Of a stretch of DNA of 64,000 nt, positions 26,595 through 37,036 are shown piece by piece. The stretch's first letter is position 1. Every line of letters begins with the position of its first letter. The DNA comes from Takifugu bimaculatus (Eukaryota; Chordata; Actinopteri; Tetraodontiformes; Tetraodontidae), in contig CP034976.1 in assembly GCA_004026145.2 (NCBI GenBank), positions 10,743,469 through 10,807,468 of the forward strand, in the 5' to 3' direction. A program made the translations under genes and the position numbers. The notes under the pieces are model-generated. The model was not told the DNA's origin, made no database searches, and saw only the letters and a list, made by a program, of their open reading frames with translations.

Positions 26595-28201
26595 TGAAAC
26601 CTCTCAATGCCACTTCCTTATTGGCTGAAGAGCTAAGCATTATTTCAAGCAGCAGCTCCTGCTAGGATTTCCTCAACCGGAGACAAAACACAAGACACAC
26701 AACTTTCATTAGAAGGATCCCCCCACCCCACCCCCTCTTTTTTTTCTGCTCACCATTGTATCCATCCTGGTTGAGGTCGCCCAGAGGTGCTATAGCCGTC
26801 CCGAAGCGGCCGAAGGTGTACGTCCCCGTCAGCGGAACAGGATCAGAGAAGGTGAGTGGGGACAGCTGCAGGTACAGGTACACCTTGCCCACCTCTCTGG
26901 GATAGCTCTCAATTTCTCTCTCCATGTAGAGGGGGGCCCCCACCAGAACATCGTCCGTCCTGGAAGGTTTTAAAGTTTAGACAGAGGAAAAAGAGAGATT
27001 CTAACAACTTCAGGAAGACTTACCCGTCTCCATTCAGGTCGGCGACAGCCAGAGAGTAACCAAAGTAGGAGGCCATCTGCTCGGACATGGTATATTATAC
27101 AAAAATGTAACTGGGATGGATGCTAGCTGGGATGGGTGGCCAATCCTACCTGTTCCCCTGTGAAGTTCTGGATGAAGGTCATATTGGTGGAATTGATCAT
27201 CGCCACCTGAACCATGAACGGTGTGACAGACAACACAGCAAACACAAGCACGGATCAGCAACATGAAGGATTCCACTAATATCTGAAAATAAAAATAAAA
27301 AGTTCCCTCCTTGCCCTCGCCCTGCCCCCAACCCCATCACCATCCTCTGTCTGCCTTCACCATCTCCCCCCAATCCTAACCCTGGTCACTGGGAGTGGCC
27401 GAAGGGGGGCTGAGAATTCCTTCATAAGACCTAAAATAACAACCACATGGAGACGGCCTCGGGGCCACGCGCGCACACGCTCGCACATGCAGGAGGACAC
27501 ACAATCACGGATGTGACATATTAAACAGGGGTAGACTTACGAGGATGTGTAAACTTCAATATTGAATCCGAATGCTCAGAGTTGTTTGATTGCTACCAGA
27601 AAAAAACCAAAAAGAACCCCCGACGGCACTTAATGGGCCCCTAACGTGGCCTCCGTGCAGCCCACATCACACGAGCGCTGAGCCCTCTGCTCGTGACGGC
27701 AGGGAGAATTCTCACCCCGGCTACGGCTTTTACGTACATTCTGTGCGCGCGCGCATGTATAGTGTGGTGAGGTTGCCCCCGCAGGCTGGGGTGAGGGGTC
27801 GGGTGTGTGTGGGGAGAAGGGTTAGTGGGGTTAGGTGGGGTCACCACCCTCCACATGCAGCGGAAGCCGTGTGTCATTAGGGAGGATTGACACAGGGGAC
27901 CCCGGGGACGCGTTCCCATAGGAGAACACCACCTTACACACACATGCACGTACAGTGTCTGCTGTTGGATTGATCAATATGATGAGGCGTAACCCTGTAA
28001 CAGGAAGTGATCTGATGCTTTGGGGGGACCTTTTATGACCTCCATATATTCAAATTTAGATTTCTGATCCATAAAGTTACGTGCATTTTTAAGGGAACAT
28101 CATTTTCCATTATGTCTGTACATTCATACTTACGTATCCAAAGTTCTGCGCTCCACGTGGGACTCCGGCTATTAGTTCTAGAGGACACAAGAACACTTCA
28201 G

Positions 28202-28248
<47 letters not shown>

Positions 28249-30179
28249 AAGAGGAGGCCATCTCAGGCCACCCTGTGAGGAGGACCATCTGTGGATGAGA
28301 AGACACTGAGTGATCGGGTGCTATGGCTCCGCTCGTGCACTGATTGATGGGAATACAGCTGTTGATACACACAGGGACACCTCCCCACACAGAACACAGC
28401 ACCCCCCCAGCCCTCCCAACTCTAACGTCTAACCTGCTTGTCTACAAACCAGAACTTCACAGTTTTGGCTTCACTCAGAAATCCCAGTAACAACCAGTAC
28501 GCCAGTCGGATGAGGATTTGTGGGAACCACACCACAACAAGCTGTGCACCACAACACAGCCAGCATGTGTGACCTCTGGAGGTCCACGCTGAACGGGGTG
28601 GGGGGGGGTTCAGGGACTTTTCTGGATCTGTATGGGGGGTATGTTAACGTGAGGAAATGTCGATGGCCCCGACAGCATGGAGTTTATGAATGGGGAGCTG
28701 GAGTGGGGTTGCGGGAGCAGGGTCCCGAGTTTGTGTTTGGAGAGAAAGCAATGAAAGATGTTTTCGAAAAGGACGGAGCATGACTGCGGTTGGAAACATT
28801 TTTCTGTTCTTTAACAAAAGGACTGTGCTGTAGCGCAGAAACCGCTCGCATGTTTAATTTGCCGACAAACTGACGGCCTGGGAATAAATATCAGCGGGAC
28901 CTGAAGCTAGCCGCTGCTGGCAGGACACCAGGGTGTTCTCAGTAAACGGAATAATCAATGACATGGACATTTTTTCAGATATTTAAAAAATACACATGTG
29001 GGCTATTTCTGTTTGAAGAGTTCAGCAAAAAAAAACAACAACCCCCAAAGCCACAGGCCGTTTCTCCACCTGCATGTCTTTATGACGCTGTCTCTTTTTT
29101 AAAGAGCCTAAAATCAACACTGGATCTAAAGGGGCCTGCAGCGTCTGCCACTAATCATTCTAATCAGTGACAATGCAGGAGAGGAAATCACTTTATCAGT
29201 TGTTTCTGAAGTCGTGTCCCCTCGGGGTCATGACCCAGACACACAGAGACAGTTCTCATTACTGCCATAGACCAGGACGCTATCAGAGCCGAGACAGAGA
29301 CAGAGACAGAGACAGAGACAGAGACAGAGACAGAGACAGAGACAGAGACAGAGACAAAGACTGACAGAGACAGAGACAGACAGAGACAGAGACAGACAGA
29401 GACAGACAGAGAGACAAGACAGACAGAGAGACAGACAGAGACAGAGACAGAGACAGAGACAGAGACAGAGAGCTGAAGCATGTGTGTTGCTAATGTGGGA
29501 TTCCTCTGCTGCTGAATGCGGTTAGTTGTAATGAACTTCTGGCTTTCTCACCTTGTTCAGAGTCTCCTGTAAACTCCCCCACGGCCACAGAGTAACCTAG
29601 AAGAGGAAAACAGGCGGATCGGAGCAGCTTAGAGCAGAGCTCGAAACGCGCAGCTGATATAATAAACACAGTTAAACGCTCCGCCATCTTTCAATGGTCA
29701 TCAAGTGAATGACTATTGTCCTAAATAACCGTAATCATGGATTTGGAGAAAACCGAGCGGTCCGAACAGATCAGCTCGTGCTGACCTGTGCACGTGTGTG
29801 TGTTTACTCACCGAGATAACTGTCGTCGTGCGTGTCCTCAGCAGCCCTGGTGTGTTTCTCCTCTGGAACTCGTCTCAGCACCGCTTTCAAAGAGTATCCG
29901 TTCAGTATCTGGGCTACTCCTGCCGTCATCACCTGACCTGCAGACAGGAACCCGGGTGAGTGAGCAGCACCGTGTTGGCTGACCGGCTTTGGGTTCAGAC
30001 CCAGCTGGGAGCCCAGCTGCCCTTTGGCTGCAGGAACCTGCTGGAGCCGAGCAGCTCTGATGGATGCTCAGAGGGGACCGCACATCAAAAACCCTCCCGG
30101 GGGAACGTTCGAGCGCGTCGGTGGCCCCCCAGAACAGTGATGCAACAATGTTTTATAACCCTTAGAGAATATGGCTATG

Positions 30180-30261
<82 letters not shown>

Positions 30262-33200
30262 CTTTGCTGTTGAAGAGGTCAAACAAACAAATGATTTTAT
30301 CTTTGGCCGTCTTCAACCGTCCGTAAATCAACCTTAATATCCGTGTGTATGTAGCGTGTGATGTGTGTCTGTCCCCTTAACCCTCACATTAAGACTTCAT
30401 CCCCCAGAATAACATCTCACCGTATCAACTCATTAAACATCTGGCAGCATCATCACGAGCTCTTAACACCAAATCATAAGTCACTGCAGCGAATGTGAAA
30501 TGTCCTTTGCACCCTGAGATATCATCACTGTAAAAGTTCTATTTTTTTGCTGTGAGGACTTTAGAGAATCACATACTAAAGGCCATTAAATCCAGGCTGA
30601 GTGCTTTTATAAACATTCAGACAAAGTGTTTTAACTAGAAGCAGCCAGCCTGCCAGGCTGAGGCCAGTCCATTAAAGCTCTGACTATTGCCGTTTGGTGC
30701 TGCCCCATTCATTATTCACCACCTATAATATCAGTGAGGATATTGATTGGTGACCATATACAAAACGTTTGCGTAGGTTCGCTCAGTTTTGCTGCTTTTT
30801 TTTTTTTAGGTCAGTTGATCGGTGAGCTGCTCCAGCTGCAGAGCTCCTCCAAACACGCGCGGCGTGCGGATACCCCCCACACCTGGCGCTGGGGGAGTAT
30901 TGCTGCACGTCGACAGCGTGAACTCTGACACTCTCTCGCTGCGTCGACACCTTTGAACACGCTTGAGCTCTCTGCTCACAGTGACTTCAGCGGAGAAAAA
31001 GATCCATCTTTCTGCTTCTTTGTCTTCATTTTCTCTGTCTCCTTAACAGTCCTTTATCACCACTGCTGTCCTCCCCTTTAAATTCTCCTTCACCTTTAAA
31101 CCTTCCTTCTTAACTCGGTATCCTTGAGCCTCCTCCTCCTCCTCCTCCTCTCTCCTCAGAGCTTTTCCAATTCCCTCTGTGTATGATCACATGGAAAAGG
31201 GGCAGTTCCTGCACACTCCATTACCCCCCGATCAGCTCATTACAGAGCCCAAACACCCACTTCCTGTTCACCGACAGAGTGGCAAGGAGTCGGATGGTAA
31301 GAGGATGGGGGGAAGTTAAGGAAAGAACATATTATTTTTTTCCCCTGCCTGAAAAAAGTCCTGTGACCAAAATCCAGATTTTTCAACCGCCTCCCTGAGC
31401 TAGCGTGTTTGCGTGGTTTGTTATGACTGTTAAACTCATCTTGGTCTTCTCTAAGCACCTTCCAGCCTATGAAATCACTGGAATCCAATACAGGCGCACT
31501 GATTTTGGGGTTACCTTGCCAGTAGAAGCTTCCAGGACCTCCTACCACCAGTGTTCCTTCCTGGAAATGTAAAAAAAAACCACACAATTCCAGGTCAGCT
31601 GTGCGTGTGCACACATATGCCTCCTGCTGTCATGCCTGTTGACATCCAGTGGACAATGACAGCTTCCTGTACAGGAGGGTAGAGTTGGTTTATAAGACAG
31701 AGGTCACAGGGCACCTTTACAATACAGTGAAAGAATGCATGTGTAAGCGTGTGTGTGGGGTATTGTGTTCGGAGGTGATGGGCCACTCCGGGGCCACTCC
31801 GGGGCCCCTCTGGGGACGCACTCTCATCTTCCCTGGGCTCGTAAATCTCCAAATGGAGCCTCGGTGTTTGTCCTCTGACAGGGACGAAATATGCGCCAGA
31901 GGTGACGAATAGAGACCCTCACCTTAGTGAAATCCACACTGAAGCCAGCCTGGCAGAACCCCTGTCCCTCTGGGTCCGGGTCGTCTAAAAACACACACGC
32001 ACGGTTTCAATGAAGGGGAATAACAGCACGGCCACACAAACGCAGAACCCCCCCCCTTCCTTAACTTGTGAAAACACAGATACAAATAAGGTGTGTTTCT
32101 GCTTAGGACGCACCAAGCCGTGCGTGAACATGTACAACGTAGAAATCATTCCCACTTTCGGAGGCACCCCGAGGTGAAGTTTAATGACGCATGACAACAC
32201 ATGCACTTATAAACAAAGTGGGGGCTACAAGTCGGGTTGGACTGGTGCGAGATGGATGCGGAGGTGATCTCAAAGCAACACCGTTACACCCCCACCCCAC
32301 GTCACCCCACCCCCGAGAACCACCGTGATACTTGAGAAGGATGATAGTGGAAGCAGATTTGAGAGTTTCTAAGAGCTTGGAATCTGCAGAAATCTCAAGA
32401 ATCTCATTTACAGATGAGATGACGGACAGAACTGGGCGAGCACCTCCCTCGCTGCTGTGGCCTCCTTTAAAGCTCTGTCCACTGGACTTTCCGTCTCCAT
32501 GTTCTAATTAAATATCTCACAGTGAACTCTCACTTGAGATTCAAACTCACATTGACATTAAGCTGACGTCACACTCGTTCCTCCGGGAACCAAGAGATAA
32601 AGTGTGGGGAGTCCCAGGGGTCAATTTTAGGTCCAACTCTTAAGCTTTACATGCTTCCTCTTGGCGGGTCATCATCAGGAGGTACGGGATCAGCTGTCAT
32701 AGCAACGCTGATGCTACACAACCACGCCATGTGTGTCCTGATGACAGTGCCGAGCGATGCCCCGTTTTACTACATTTTAGGGGATCAAGTCACGGATAAA
32801 CAGAGGTTTTGGTCGGTGGTCCTGAAAGGCTGAGAGAGAACGTTTTACCAAAACTACCGGACCCAAAACCATCTCAGTTTATATTCATCCCTCATGCTCT
32901 TTAGGATTGATTTTAATGTTCTCTTATTTCTTTGTAAATGTCTTTTGACTTACGTGACCTACTTTTACTCCTTCAACCCTCATGGACCCTGAGGTAGTCT
33001 GGCGCTGGTCTTTTAACCGTACCACAAGTCGGTTCTAAAACCCACGGGGAGGCGGCGTTCAGTCATCATGGCCCCTGATTGTGGAACAGCCTGCTGGAGA
33101 ACCTCAGGGCCCCAGAGACTGCTGATGTTTTTTTGGTTTTTTTTTTTAAAGAAGCTTGATTCATCTTAAAGTGACGTGTTAAATTCAGGTGTAAATTCCT

Positions 33201-34550
33201 TACATACTCTTAACCTCTTCAATGTTTTTAGAAATGACCTTACTTTACTGTCTTAGTCTGTCGGTTCTTAAACTTCATACCCTTTTTCTTTTTGAAATTT
33301 CGTTTTTGTTTTAGCTCCAGCGTTTCCTCGGGCTGGGACTTGTCTCTGGTCCACCGGTGGGGGTGGTGCCGTCCCGTGGACGGCTCCGGTCTGGTCGCTT
33401 TGTGCCTCGATGTGGAACTTCCTATCTGCCCAGGCCGGGGTGATCTCTGTTGGGCCGCTCCCTGGGATCATGGACCACCACCTCTCTCAGTGTGGTCCCC
33501 CAAAGGGAGCGTCTTCCCTGTCTCAGGCCTCGTTACCCAATCATGCCTCTTGAGTGACAGTTACGATAAGTGTGGGGGTGAGTGTGTGGATCTGTGTGTG
33601 TGTGTATGTGTGTGAATGTGTATGTGACTATATGCATATATGTGGGGGGAGGGAGGGGGGAGTTTTATTGTTTTTCTTTATTGTTTTTACCTTCTGTGAG
33701 GCACTTTGTGCTTCAAGTCTGAAAAGTGCCAGATTGATTGAGTGATTGATTGATCATCAGGTGGGTCTATAAGCCTGAATTGCTCTGAACATCTGCAGAT
33801 TCCAGCGATTTGGTTGAAGCTAATAACATCTGCGCGGCCCCGACGGTCACCGGTGCGTTACTATTTAAACTTCATGCCAAATTATGACACATGAGACCGA
33901 CGGGAGATTTACAGAAGGATATTAAAAAAAAAAAAGTCTTTTAGTGTTCTGGATAATTTGACAGCAGAGAGAGCAAAGAATAACAAAGATGGGGAGGTTT
34001 GGCCGGCAGTAAAAAGACGTGACTCACTGGTCCTGCAGGGCGAGTACTCGGCGTAGGCGCTGAAGTTCTGGACAGCCACATAACAGGTCCCCACCGGGTC
34101 CTTTTCCCCGCTCAGCTTCACCGTCCGCCAGTGGTAGAGAGGAGCGCATGCCTGCGAAAGGAAAAGGGGAATAAATGGATCCGTGTGACGGAGTTTGGGG
34201 GGGGTCATATCAGCTTCTACCCACCACCACTTTTCCTTTGTGCGTCCTGACCGACGCCCCAAACCACTGGTGGGACTTGAACTCCAGAGGCTCCCTGGTG
34301 CCGTTCAGCTTCATCATTCTGTTATCTGGGGAGAAGCAGAGATGAAAGGAGAAAAATCAGAGAAAGAGGAAGAGGGAGACGAGCGGTTGCCATGTGGACC
34401 CGGAGCTGTTGCACGTGTGAATAGAAACCGTTTGTCCCAGGATGAGCAACAGCCAACAGTTGAGGACTTAAAAAAAGGCCAATAACAAACATCAAAACAG
34501 CATTTGCCCACCAGAAACACACATTTGTCAGGACCCTGGAGGCTTCCTGT

Positions 34551-34591
<41 letters not shown>

Positions 34592-34600
34592 CACACACAC

Positions 34601-34638
<38 letters not shown>

Positions 34639-36261
34639 TGTGAGTGGTTCCCAGTTGACTCACAATGAAGTGTCAGATTTGGTGTGAATATGTGTGCATG
34701 TGTGTGTGTTTCTGTTTTGGACCTGTGCCAGCTTTATTAAAGACCAGGTGTGTCTCTTTATGGCTGCAGAGACCCTCCACTCTAAACACCTTCCTTTAAC
34801 ACACACAAACAGGCACATGGGCACTAAATGAATAGGTTCAAGCTCGTCTGCGGGGCTTTTTTTCTCTGTCACTTAATCCTGGCCGTACTTTCATCTTCTC
34901 TGAGGGAGAATTGTTACTGGAGTTAACTGAATCTTAATCTATTTCTGAATGTATATTTCCCTGAATTAACATTTACAGGACCAAAGCGCCATTTTATGAT
35001 CATCATAGTTGTAATAACTCATCATGGGTGGAAATGCGTTGGGTCTAAAGGTTGGGGACCAAAGCTCGTGAATTCAGGGGGATCATTTTAAATCCAAGAA
35101 CAGGTTTGGAAAATGTGGGTGGGGTTGACCAATGAAAAAATAAAGAACACCGCCCGTCCGTGTGTAGTTGTTATTCTGACCCCACAGCCGTTGACACGCG
35201 TGATGGAAGACAGGAGCGAGCAAAGGGCGAGATTGCCGCTCCTTTCTTCTCTTTCCCGTGATCCGCCATCCTCTCTGAATTTTGGAACTAACGTGTGCTT
35301 TGACCTTACCGACCCCCACTTTTATACAGTGGCATACACCTGCTTAACGTCACTGACGCGCACACACACACGCACACACATCCTGGCTGCTGTTGCCAGT
35401 CCTCTTTTACGCACCAACTCTTTTTTTGCGAACAAATACACAAACATTCACAAAATTGTTCCCTGAAACATTAAATTTACCCCCAAAGACCAAACTTCAC
35501 TGCTAAAACAAACCCCCTCTGAGAAAAAGGGTCTGTAATTAGCTTAAAGGAGAGCAAAGGAAATCTCACTTTGGGGCTTTACCATCACCAGCATGGAGCC
35601 CGAGTTTATGTGAGACAGCGTCATCTTAGGCTAGCTTAAGTTAGCCATCAGCTGTTTCATGCATCAGACTCTTCATTTCCTGGACACATGCTTCAATTTG
35701 TGCTTTTATTATATCCAGATTTATGGAAGAAAGAGTAAAACACTTTAGAGTACAGCTCTCAGGCTTGTATGTTTTTGTTGGAAAGATGTGGCATGTGTGA
35801 GGAGAACATGTGCTTTACACTGAATGGGACCCGTCTCGTTCATTCACCCCAGAATCTGCAATTGCAGCCCTCCTTCCCTCCACATCTGCCCGTCCAGTGC
35901 TAAAAACATTCTCATTCAGATTAATTGCAAGATTAATCATCACATCAAGTGGCAGATGCTGCTTCTTTAGGAGGTAAAGAGAGAGAGAGTGAGTTGAGGG
36001 AGGGGAGACGGGGCTACATTTTTAAGATCTAATAAAAAGCAGACCTCACCCAATTTACTTCTAAAGGGGAACTAAATTCCCATGTGCATACGGTTTGCAC
36101 CCCCCCTCCACCCTCTCGGTCCGAGCATCTCGCCAGCACCGCTGTGACCTCTCAAAGATTTGCACCAGAGACAGAAGCTAGAGCCTTCAGTGATATGGGA
36201 ACCTTCATCAACGCTGTAGGCCACCTCAGAAGAAGCTGATCAGATTTTCATGCAACACTGC

Positions 36262-36292
<31 letters not shown>

Positions 36293-36919
36293 ACACACAC
36301 ACACACACACACACGGTGGTGATGCGGTGGTTTTGAGGAATACTCACTTGAGTTGTCAAAGGGGATCTGTCTGCAGCTGTCAGGGAGACCGGGCCAGGGG
36401 CAGTAATACACGGCACCAGCCTCCACAATGCCCGGCTGAGAGGTGTTTGCCTTGGGAGCCCCCACCAAGACACTGATTCTGGTGAGGGGGGAAACGAAGA
36501 ACCAGATAACAAAAGTGCGCGCAAAAGGATCACGCAAACTCTGACTCAATCACACACATCTCTCTCTCTCTCTTTTCTCACAATTGTTTTTAAAATGCAA
36601 CATGTGTTCTTAAAGATGTAAAAATGAGTAATTTCTTTGCATTTTTATTCAAGTTGCTTTTAGACAGATATTAACAAACTCAATGGAAACCCTGGAAGCC
36701 TGAGGCTGATGCTGCCACTCACGTGTTCCGGTCCGTAGACGCTTGATAAAAGTCTACAGAATAACCGAAATAACTTCCATCTGGTCCCCTGTAACGCGTG
36801 GGATGCTCCGCGTAAATGTTAAAACTCCAGACTCCGTTTGGCGCCGTCCAAAACACCGACAACAGAGCGAGAATAAACATCCCAGCGGAGGAAACGCAGT
36901 CCCACACACAACGCTCCAT
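8816..36919 (-). CDS. itga8: Integrin alpha-8, complete, 30 coding exons
   Basis: Alpha subunit of the RGD-binding alpha8-beta1 integrin, a type I membrane receptor for nephronectin, fibronectin and tenascin-type ligands. I could place 30 coding exons, the same number as in human ITGA8. All have GT-AG borders and phases that chain correctly except exon 15. They total 3172 nt, which is 1056 residues once one surplus base is discounted (human is about 1063). Diagnostic alpha-8 rather than alpha-5 or alpha-V sequence: YHWRTVK..GEKDPVGTCYV, NFSAYAEYSPCR, REVGKVYLYLQLSPLTF, VSHPSQVVLP, QDTPELLGFLRN, CGFFDRAKPP. Domain order: signal peptide, seven-bladed FG-GAP propeller with Ca loops, thigh, calf-1, calf-2 with a furin site, TM helix, short tail. 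One 1-nt surplus in exon 15 breaks the frame (see findings). The gene is convergent with atxn1. Confidence 0.96.
8983..9105 (-). CDS. itga8: itga8 exon 29: transmembrane helix
   Basis: Encodes HVLWGTPDVSFAVPLWVII followed by LAILLGLLVLAILTLAMWK: a single hydrophobic span with the I/L/G pattern of integrin alpha TM helices. It is phase 0 at both ends and splices to the cytoplasmic exon beginning CGFFDRA. Confidence 0.95.
9177..16934 (-). CDS. itga8: itga8 exons 19-28: calf-1 and calf-2, furin site
   Basis: Exons: 16867-16934 (AYILLDCGDDNVCIPDLQL), 16362-16509 (GEGAYEAELHALIPPEADY), 15750-15842 (CEYKTVNDSRMVVCDLGNP), 13426-13505 (LTVGLRFSIQRLEDVGP), 12918-12998 (SSNKDEPHSNLVSLNLT), 11695-11800 (VSHPSQVVLPFPRWEPKEK, HIYE), 10608-10766 (LHNFGPSSIQEAQLQVGWP), 9591-9707 (QDTPELLGFLRNA, then RHRR), 9373-9486 (NCTNVSCLRITCLIGRLDR) and 9177-9278 (HRNNPYILNSTVSFEVLSM). 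RHRR (9630-9641) is an R-x-x-R furin consensus where alpha-8 is cut into heavy and light chains. Several N-glycosylation sequons are visible. Confidence 0.93.
9780..10015. mobile_element. Degraded teleost interspersed repeat in itga8 intron 25
   Basis: The stretch with tatcccagcagccactgtg, aggcaggcgtaacccctagag, gtcatcagtccaacacaggac, then cacacactcacacctaggggcaa, is a diverged copy of a very common fish repeat whose usual form reads 'tatcccagctg...gtacaccctggacaggtcgccagtc...cattcacactcacacctacgggcaa'. Recognition is from memory of that pattern. No terminal repeats were delimited. Confidence 0.5.
11801..12917 (-). other. itga8 intron 23
   Basis: Non-coding, AT-rich near 12050-12480. I found no exon, repeat boundary or RNA gene in it. 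Confidence 0.6.
13506..15749 (-). other. itga8 intron 21 with several microsatellites
   Basis: Contains (GT)n at 13714-13750 and 13870-13901, poly-G/GT at 14989-15015 and 15270-15281, and a CA-rich tract at 15394-15441. The remainder is unique-looking non-coding sequence. Confidence 0.6.
16062..16099. repeat. (CA)n microsatellite
   Basis: About 19 units after a short (CT)n run, in itga8 intron 20. Confidence 0.95.
16768..16805. repeat. (CA)n microsatellite
   Basis: About 19 units in itga8 intron 19, 62 bp from exon 19. Confidence 0.95.
17053..20761 (-). CDS. itga8: itga8 exons 15-18: thigh domain, with a frame break in exon 15
   Basis: Exons: 20653-20761 (SRAVVSAEASMDLIPRVLNPD, then TGA, then in the next frame DRQCHLPQTDIMAT), 17547-17602 (LKVDVCASVSGVGIPSSV), 17274-17431 (LRAELQLDWLKGVRGGVKR, VLFLDTQEPQRTM, STHTIYLK) and 17053-17184 (EDDEFRDKLSPISLALNYS). 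Exon 15 is 109 nt, whereas its flanking phases require a multiple of 3 plus 3, so one base is surplus. The cysteines (DRQC and the TG|C codon spanning exons 15/16) match the conserved thigh disulfide pattern. Confidence 0.88.
18280..18338. repeat. (GAT)n trinucleotide microsatellite
   Basis: About 19 uninterrupted ATG/GAT units in an itga8 intron. Confidence 0.95.
19827..20221. mobile_element. Long inverted-repeat MITE-like element with TTAGGG-like arms
   Basis: The left arm (19827-19950) and the reverse complement of the right arm (20091-20221) align over most of their length. Examples: left 'tttgagggtttaaacttg', 'ttttaaggtgaaggttgg', 'gggaatgcattatgt'; right arm reversed 'cttgagggttaagacttg', 'ttttgaggttggagttgg', 'aggaatgcattatgt'. 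The loop is about 140 bp. The right arm contains repeated ccctaa/cctaac words, a pattern seen in fish foldback elements. It sits in itga8 intron 15. Confidence 0.7.
20831..29596 (-). CDS. itga8: itga8 exons 8-14: propeller blades 4-7 with Ca-binding loops
   Basis: Exons: 29552-29596 (YSVAVGEFTGDSEQ), 28134-28177 (LIAGVPRGAQNFGY), 27150-27206 (VAMINSTNMTFIQNFTGEQ), 27024-27076 (MASYFGYSLAVADLNGDG), 26754-26959 (TDDVLVGAPLYMERE, TFGRFG, DLNQDGYN), 24662-24859 (VAVGCPFGGEE, YGFTLRGGQDLDNNKYP) and 20831-20876 (LIVGAFGSGEVSVYR). The FG-GAP calcium loops DLNGDGTDD, DLNQDGYND and DLDNNKYPD are each split across an exon junction. The third loop has N and K where the consensus prefers D and G, as human alpha-8 also departs from consensus there (DIDKNDYPD). 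Blade 7 linker sequence is more diverged and two residues longer than human. Confidence 0.92.
20877..24661 (-). other. itga8 intron 13, largest itga8 intron
   Basis: No exon was found. It holds CG/CA repeats near 21311-21352, a C run at 22795-22808 and a CpG-rich patch around 23340-23680. The CpG patch has ORF-like stretches on the minus strand but no recognisable protein. Confidence 0.55.
24860..26753 (-). other. itga8 intron 12
   Basis: Contains the short hAT-like inverted termini at 25053-25117 and a (CA)n repeat at 26562-26593. Otherwise no structure was identified. Confidence 0.55.
25053..25117. mobile_element. Mini element with hAT-like inverted ends
   Basis: The left end cggggtatccaaacccagt and the right end actgggtttggactaccctg are near-perfect inverted repeats enclosing about 26 bp. 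The 'GGGGT(A/G)TCCAAACCC' start resembles termini of non-autonomous hAT elements common in fish. No convincing 8-bp target duplication was seen, so this may be a relic or merely a stem-loop. Confidence 0.4.
28178..29551 (-). other. itga8 intron 8
   Basis: Holds (GT)n at 28206-28245, which in the transcript is a (CA)n tract ending about 29 nt before exon 9, and the GACAGA array at 29287-29470. The rest is non-coding. Confidence 0.6.
29287..29470. repeat. (GACAGA)n hexanucleotide array
   Basis: A near-pure 6-bp tandem array that becomes interrupted (cagacagagag, ctgacagag) after about 29355. It generates a long Arg-Asp ORF and a Val-Ser ORF that are artefacts. Confidence 0.95.
29812..36478 (-). 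CDS. itga8: itga8 exons 2-7: propeller blades 1-3
   Basis: Exons: 36348-36478 (ISVLVGAPKANTSQPGIVE, YYCPWPG), 34225-34325 (LNGTREPLEFKSHQWFGAS), 34028-34151 (ACAPLYHWRT, EKDPVGTCYV), 31923-31984 (DPDPEGQGFCQAGFSVDFTK), 31515-31560 (EGTLVVGGPGSFYWQ) and 29812-29937 (QVMTAGVAQILNGYS to HDDSYL). Every junction keeps frame. For exon 7 the acceptor tgcag|GTCAG was chosen over the AG 5 nt further in, because only it joins WQ-G-Q-V in frame and at the human length. Confidence 0.93.
29938..31514 (-). other. itga8 intron 6
   Basis: Contains the (CA)n tract at 30181-30259 and a (CCT)n stretch at 31131-31150. No exon was found. Confidence 0.6.
30181..30259. repeat. (CA)n microsatellite
   Basis: About 39 uninterrupted units in itga8 intron 6. 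Confidence 0.95.
31985..34027 (-). other. itga8 intron 4, hosts an L2-like LINE fragment
   Basis: Most of this 2-kb intron is the antisense LINE remnant described separately (32500-33790). The flanks look unique. Confidence 0.6.
32500..33790 (+). mobile_element. Degenerate L2/Maui-like LINE 3' fragment
   Basis: In shifting frames the + strand spells pieces of an L2-clade reverse transcriptase: gtcccaggggtcaatttta (VPGVNF, cf. VPQGS-LGP), LYMLPLG at 32645-32665, IIRRYGIS, a YADDTQ-like segment near 32700 decayed to NADAT, then near the 3' end FSHHGP-LWNSLLENLRAPE around 33059-33110. The 3' tail 'ggcactttgtgcttcaagtctgaaaagtgcc' followed by attgattg units at 33731-33752 is the typical L2 terminus. 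It has many stops and is inactive. It is antisense to itga8. Confidence 0.75.
34557..34638. repeat. (CA)n microsatellite with CG interruptions
   Basis: About 40 units interrupted by three CG steps, in itga8 intron 2. Confidence 0.95.
36261..36314. repeat. (CA)n microsatellite 34 nt past the itga8 exon 2 donor
   Basis: Read as (UG)n in the itga8 pre-mRNA, with one CAGA interruption. Confidence 0.95.
36723..36919 (-). CDS. itga8: itga8 exon 1: signal peptide and start of propeller
   Basis: The ATG is at 36917-36919. A hydrophobic signal (MFILALLSVFWTAPNGVWS) precedes the mature N-terminus FNIYAEHPTRYRGPDGSYFG, which matches alpha-8/alpha-V blade 1. An upstream in-frame TTG is not needed. The donor is AAC AC|gtgagt, phase 2. 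Confidence 0.93.
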
Positions 36920-36996
36920 CCCCAAAGAACAACCAGCTGCGCACTATTTCACCCAAAATGAGAGGGAACACAACGAGAGAGAGAGAGAAAGAGGGG

Positions 36997-37036
<40 letters not shown>

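Larger units (their letters stand above)
34326..36347 (-). other. itga8 intron 2
   Basis: Contains (CA)n tracts at 34557-34638 and 36261-36314. The second is 34 nt past the exon 2 donor and is transcribed as (UG)n. The remainder is non-coding with no identified element. Confidence 0.6.

Noticed and set aside
29167..29481. Arg-Asp and Val-Ser repeat ORFs
   Set aside because: Produced by the (GACAGA)n array. Not a gene and not a CRISPR array, since the units are 6 bp without spacers.
29960..30337. Poly-His-Thr and poly-Val-Cys ORFs, also seen at 57541-58015, 34314-34634 and 26266-26640
   Set aside because: Translations of CA/GT microsatellites.
8816..36919. Identification as integrin alpha-5 or alpha-V
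   Set aside because: The tail is GFFDRA rather than GFFKR, and many stretches (YHWRT..GEKDPVGTCYV, QDTPELLGFLRN) are specific to alpha-8.
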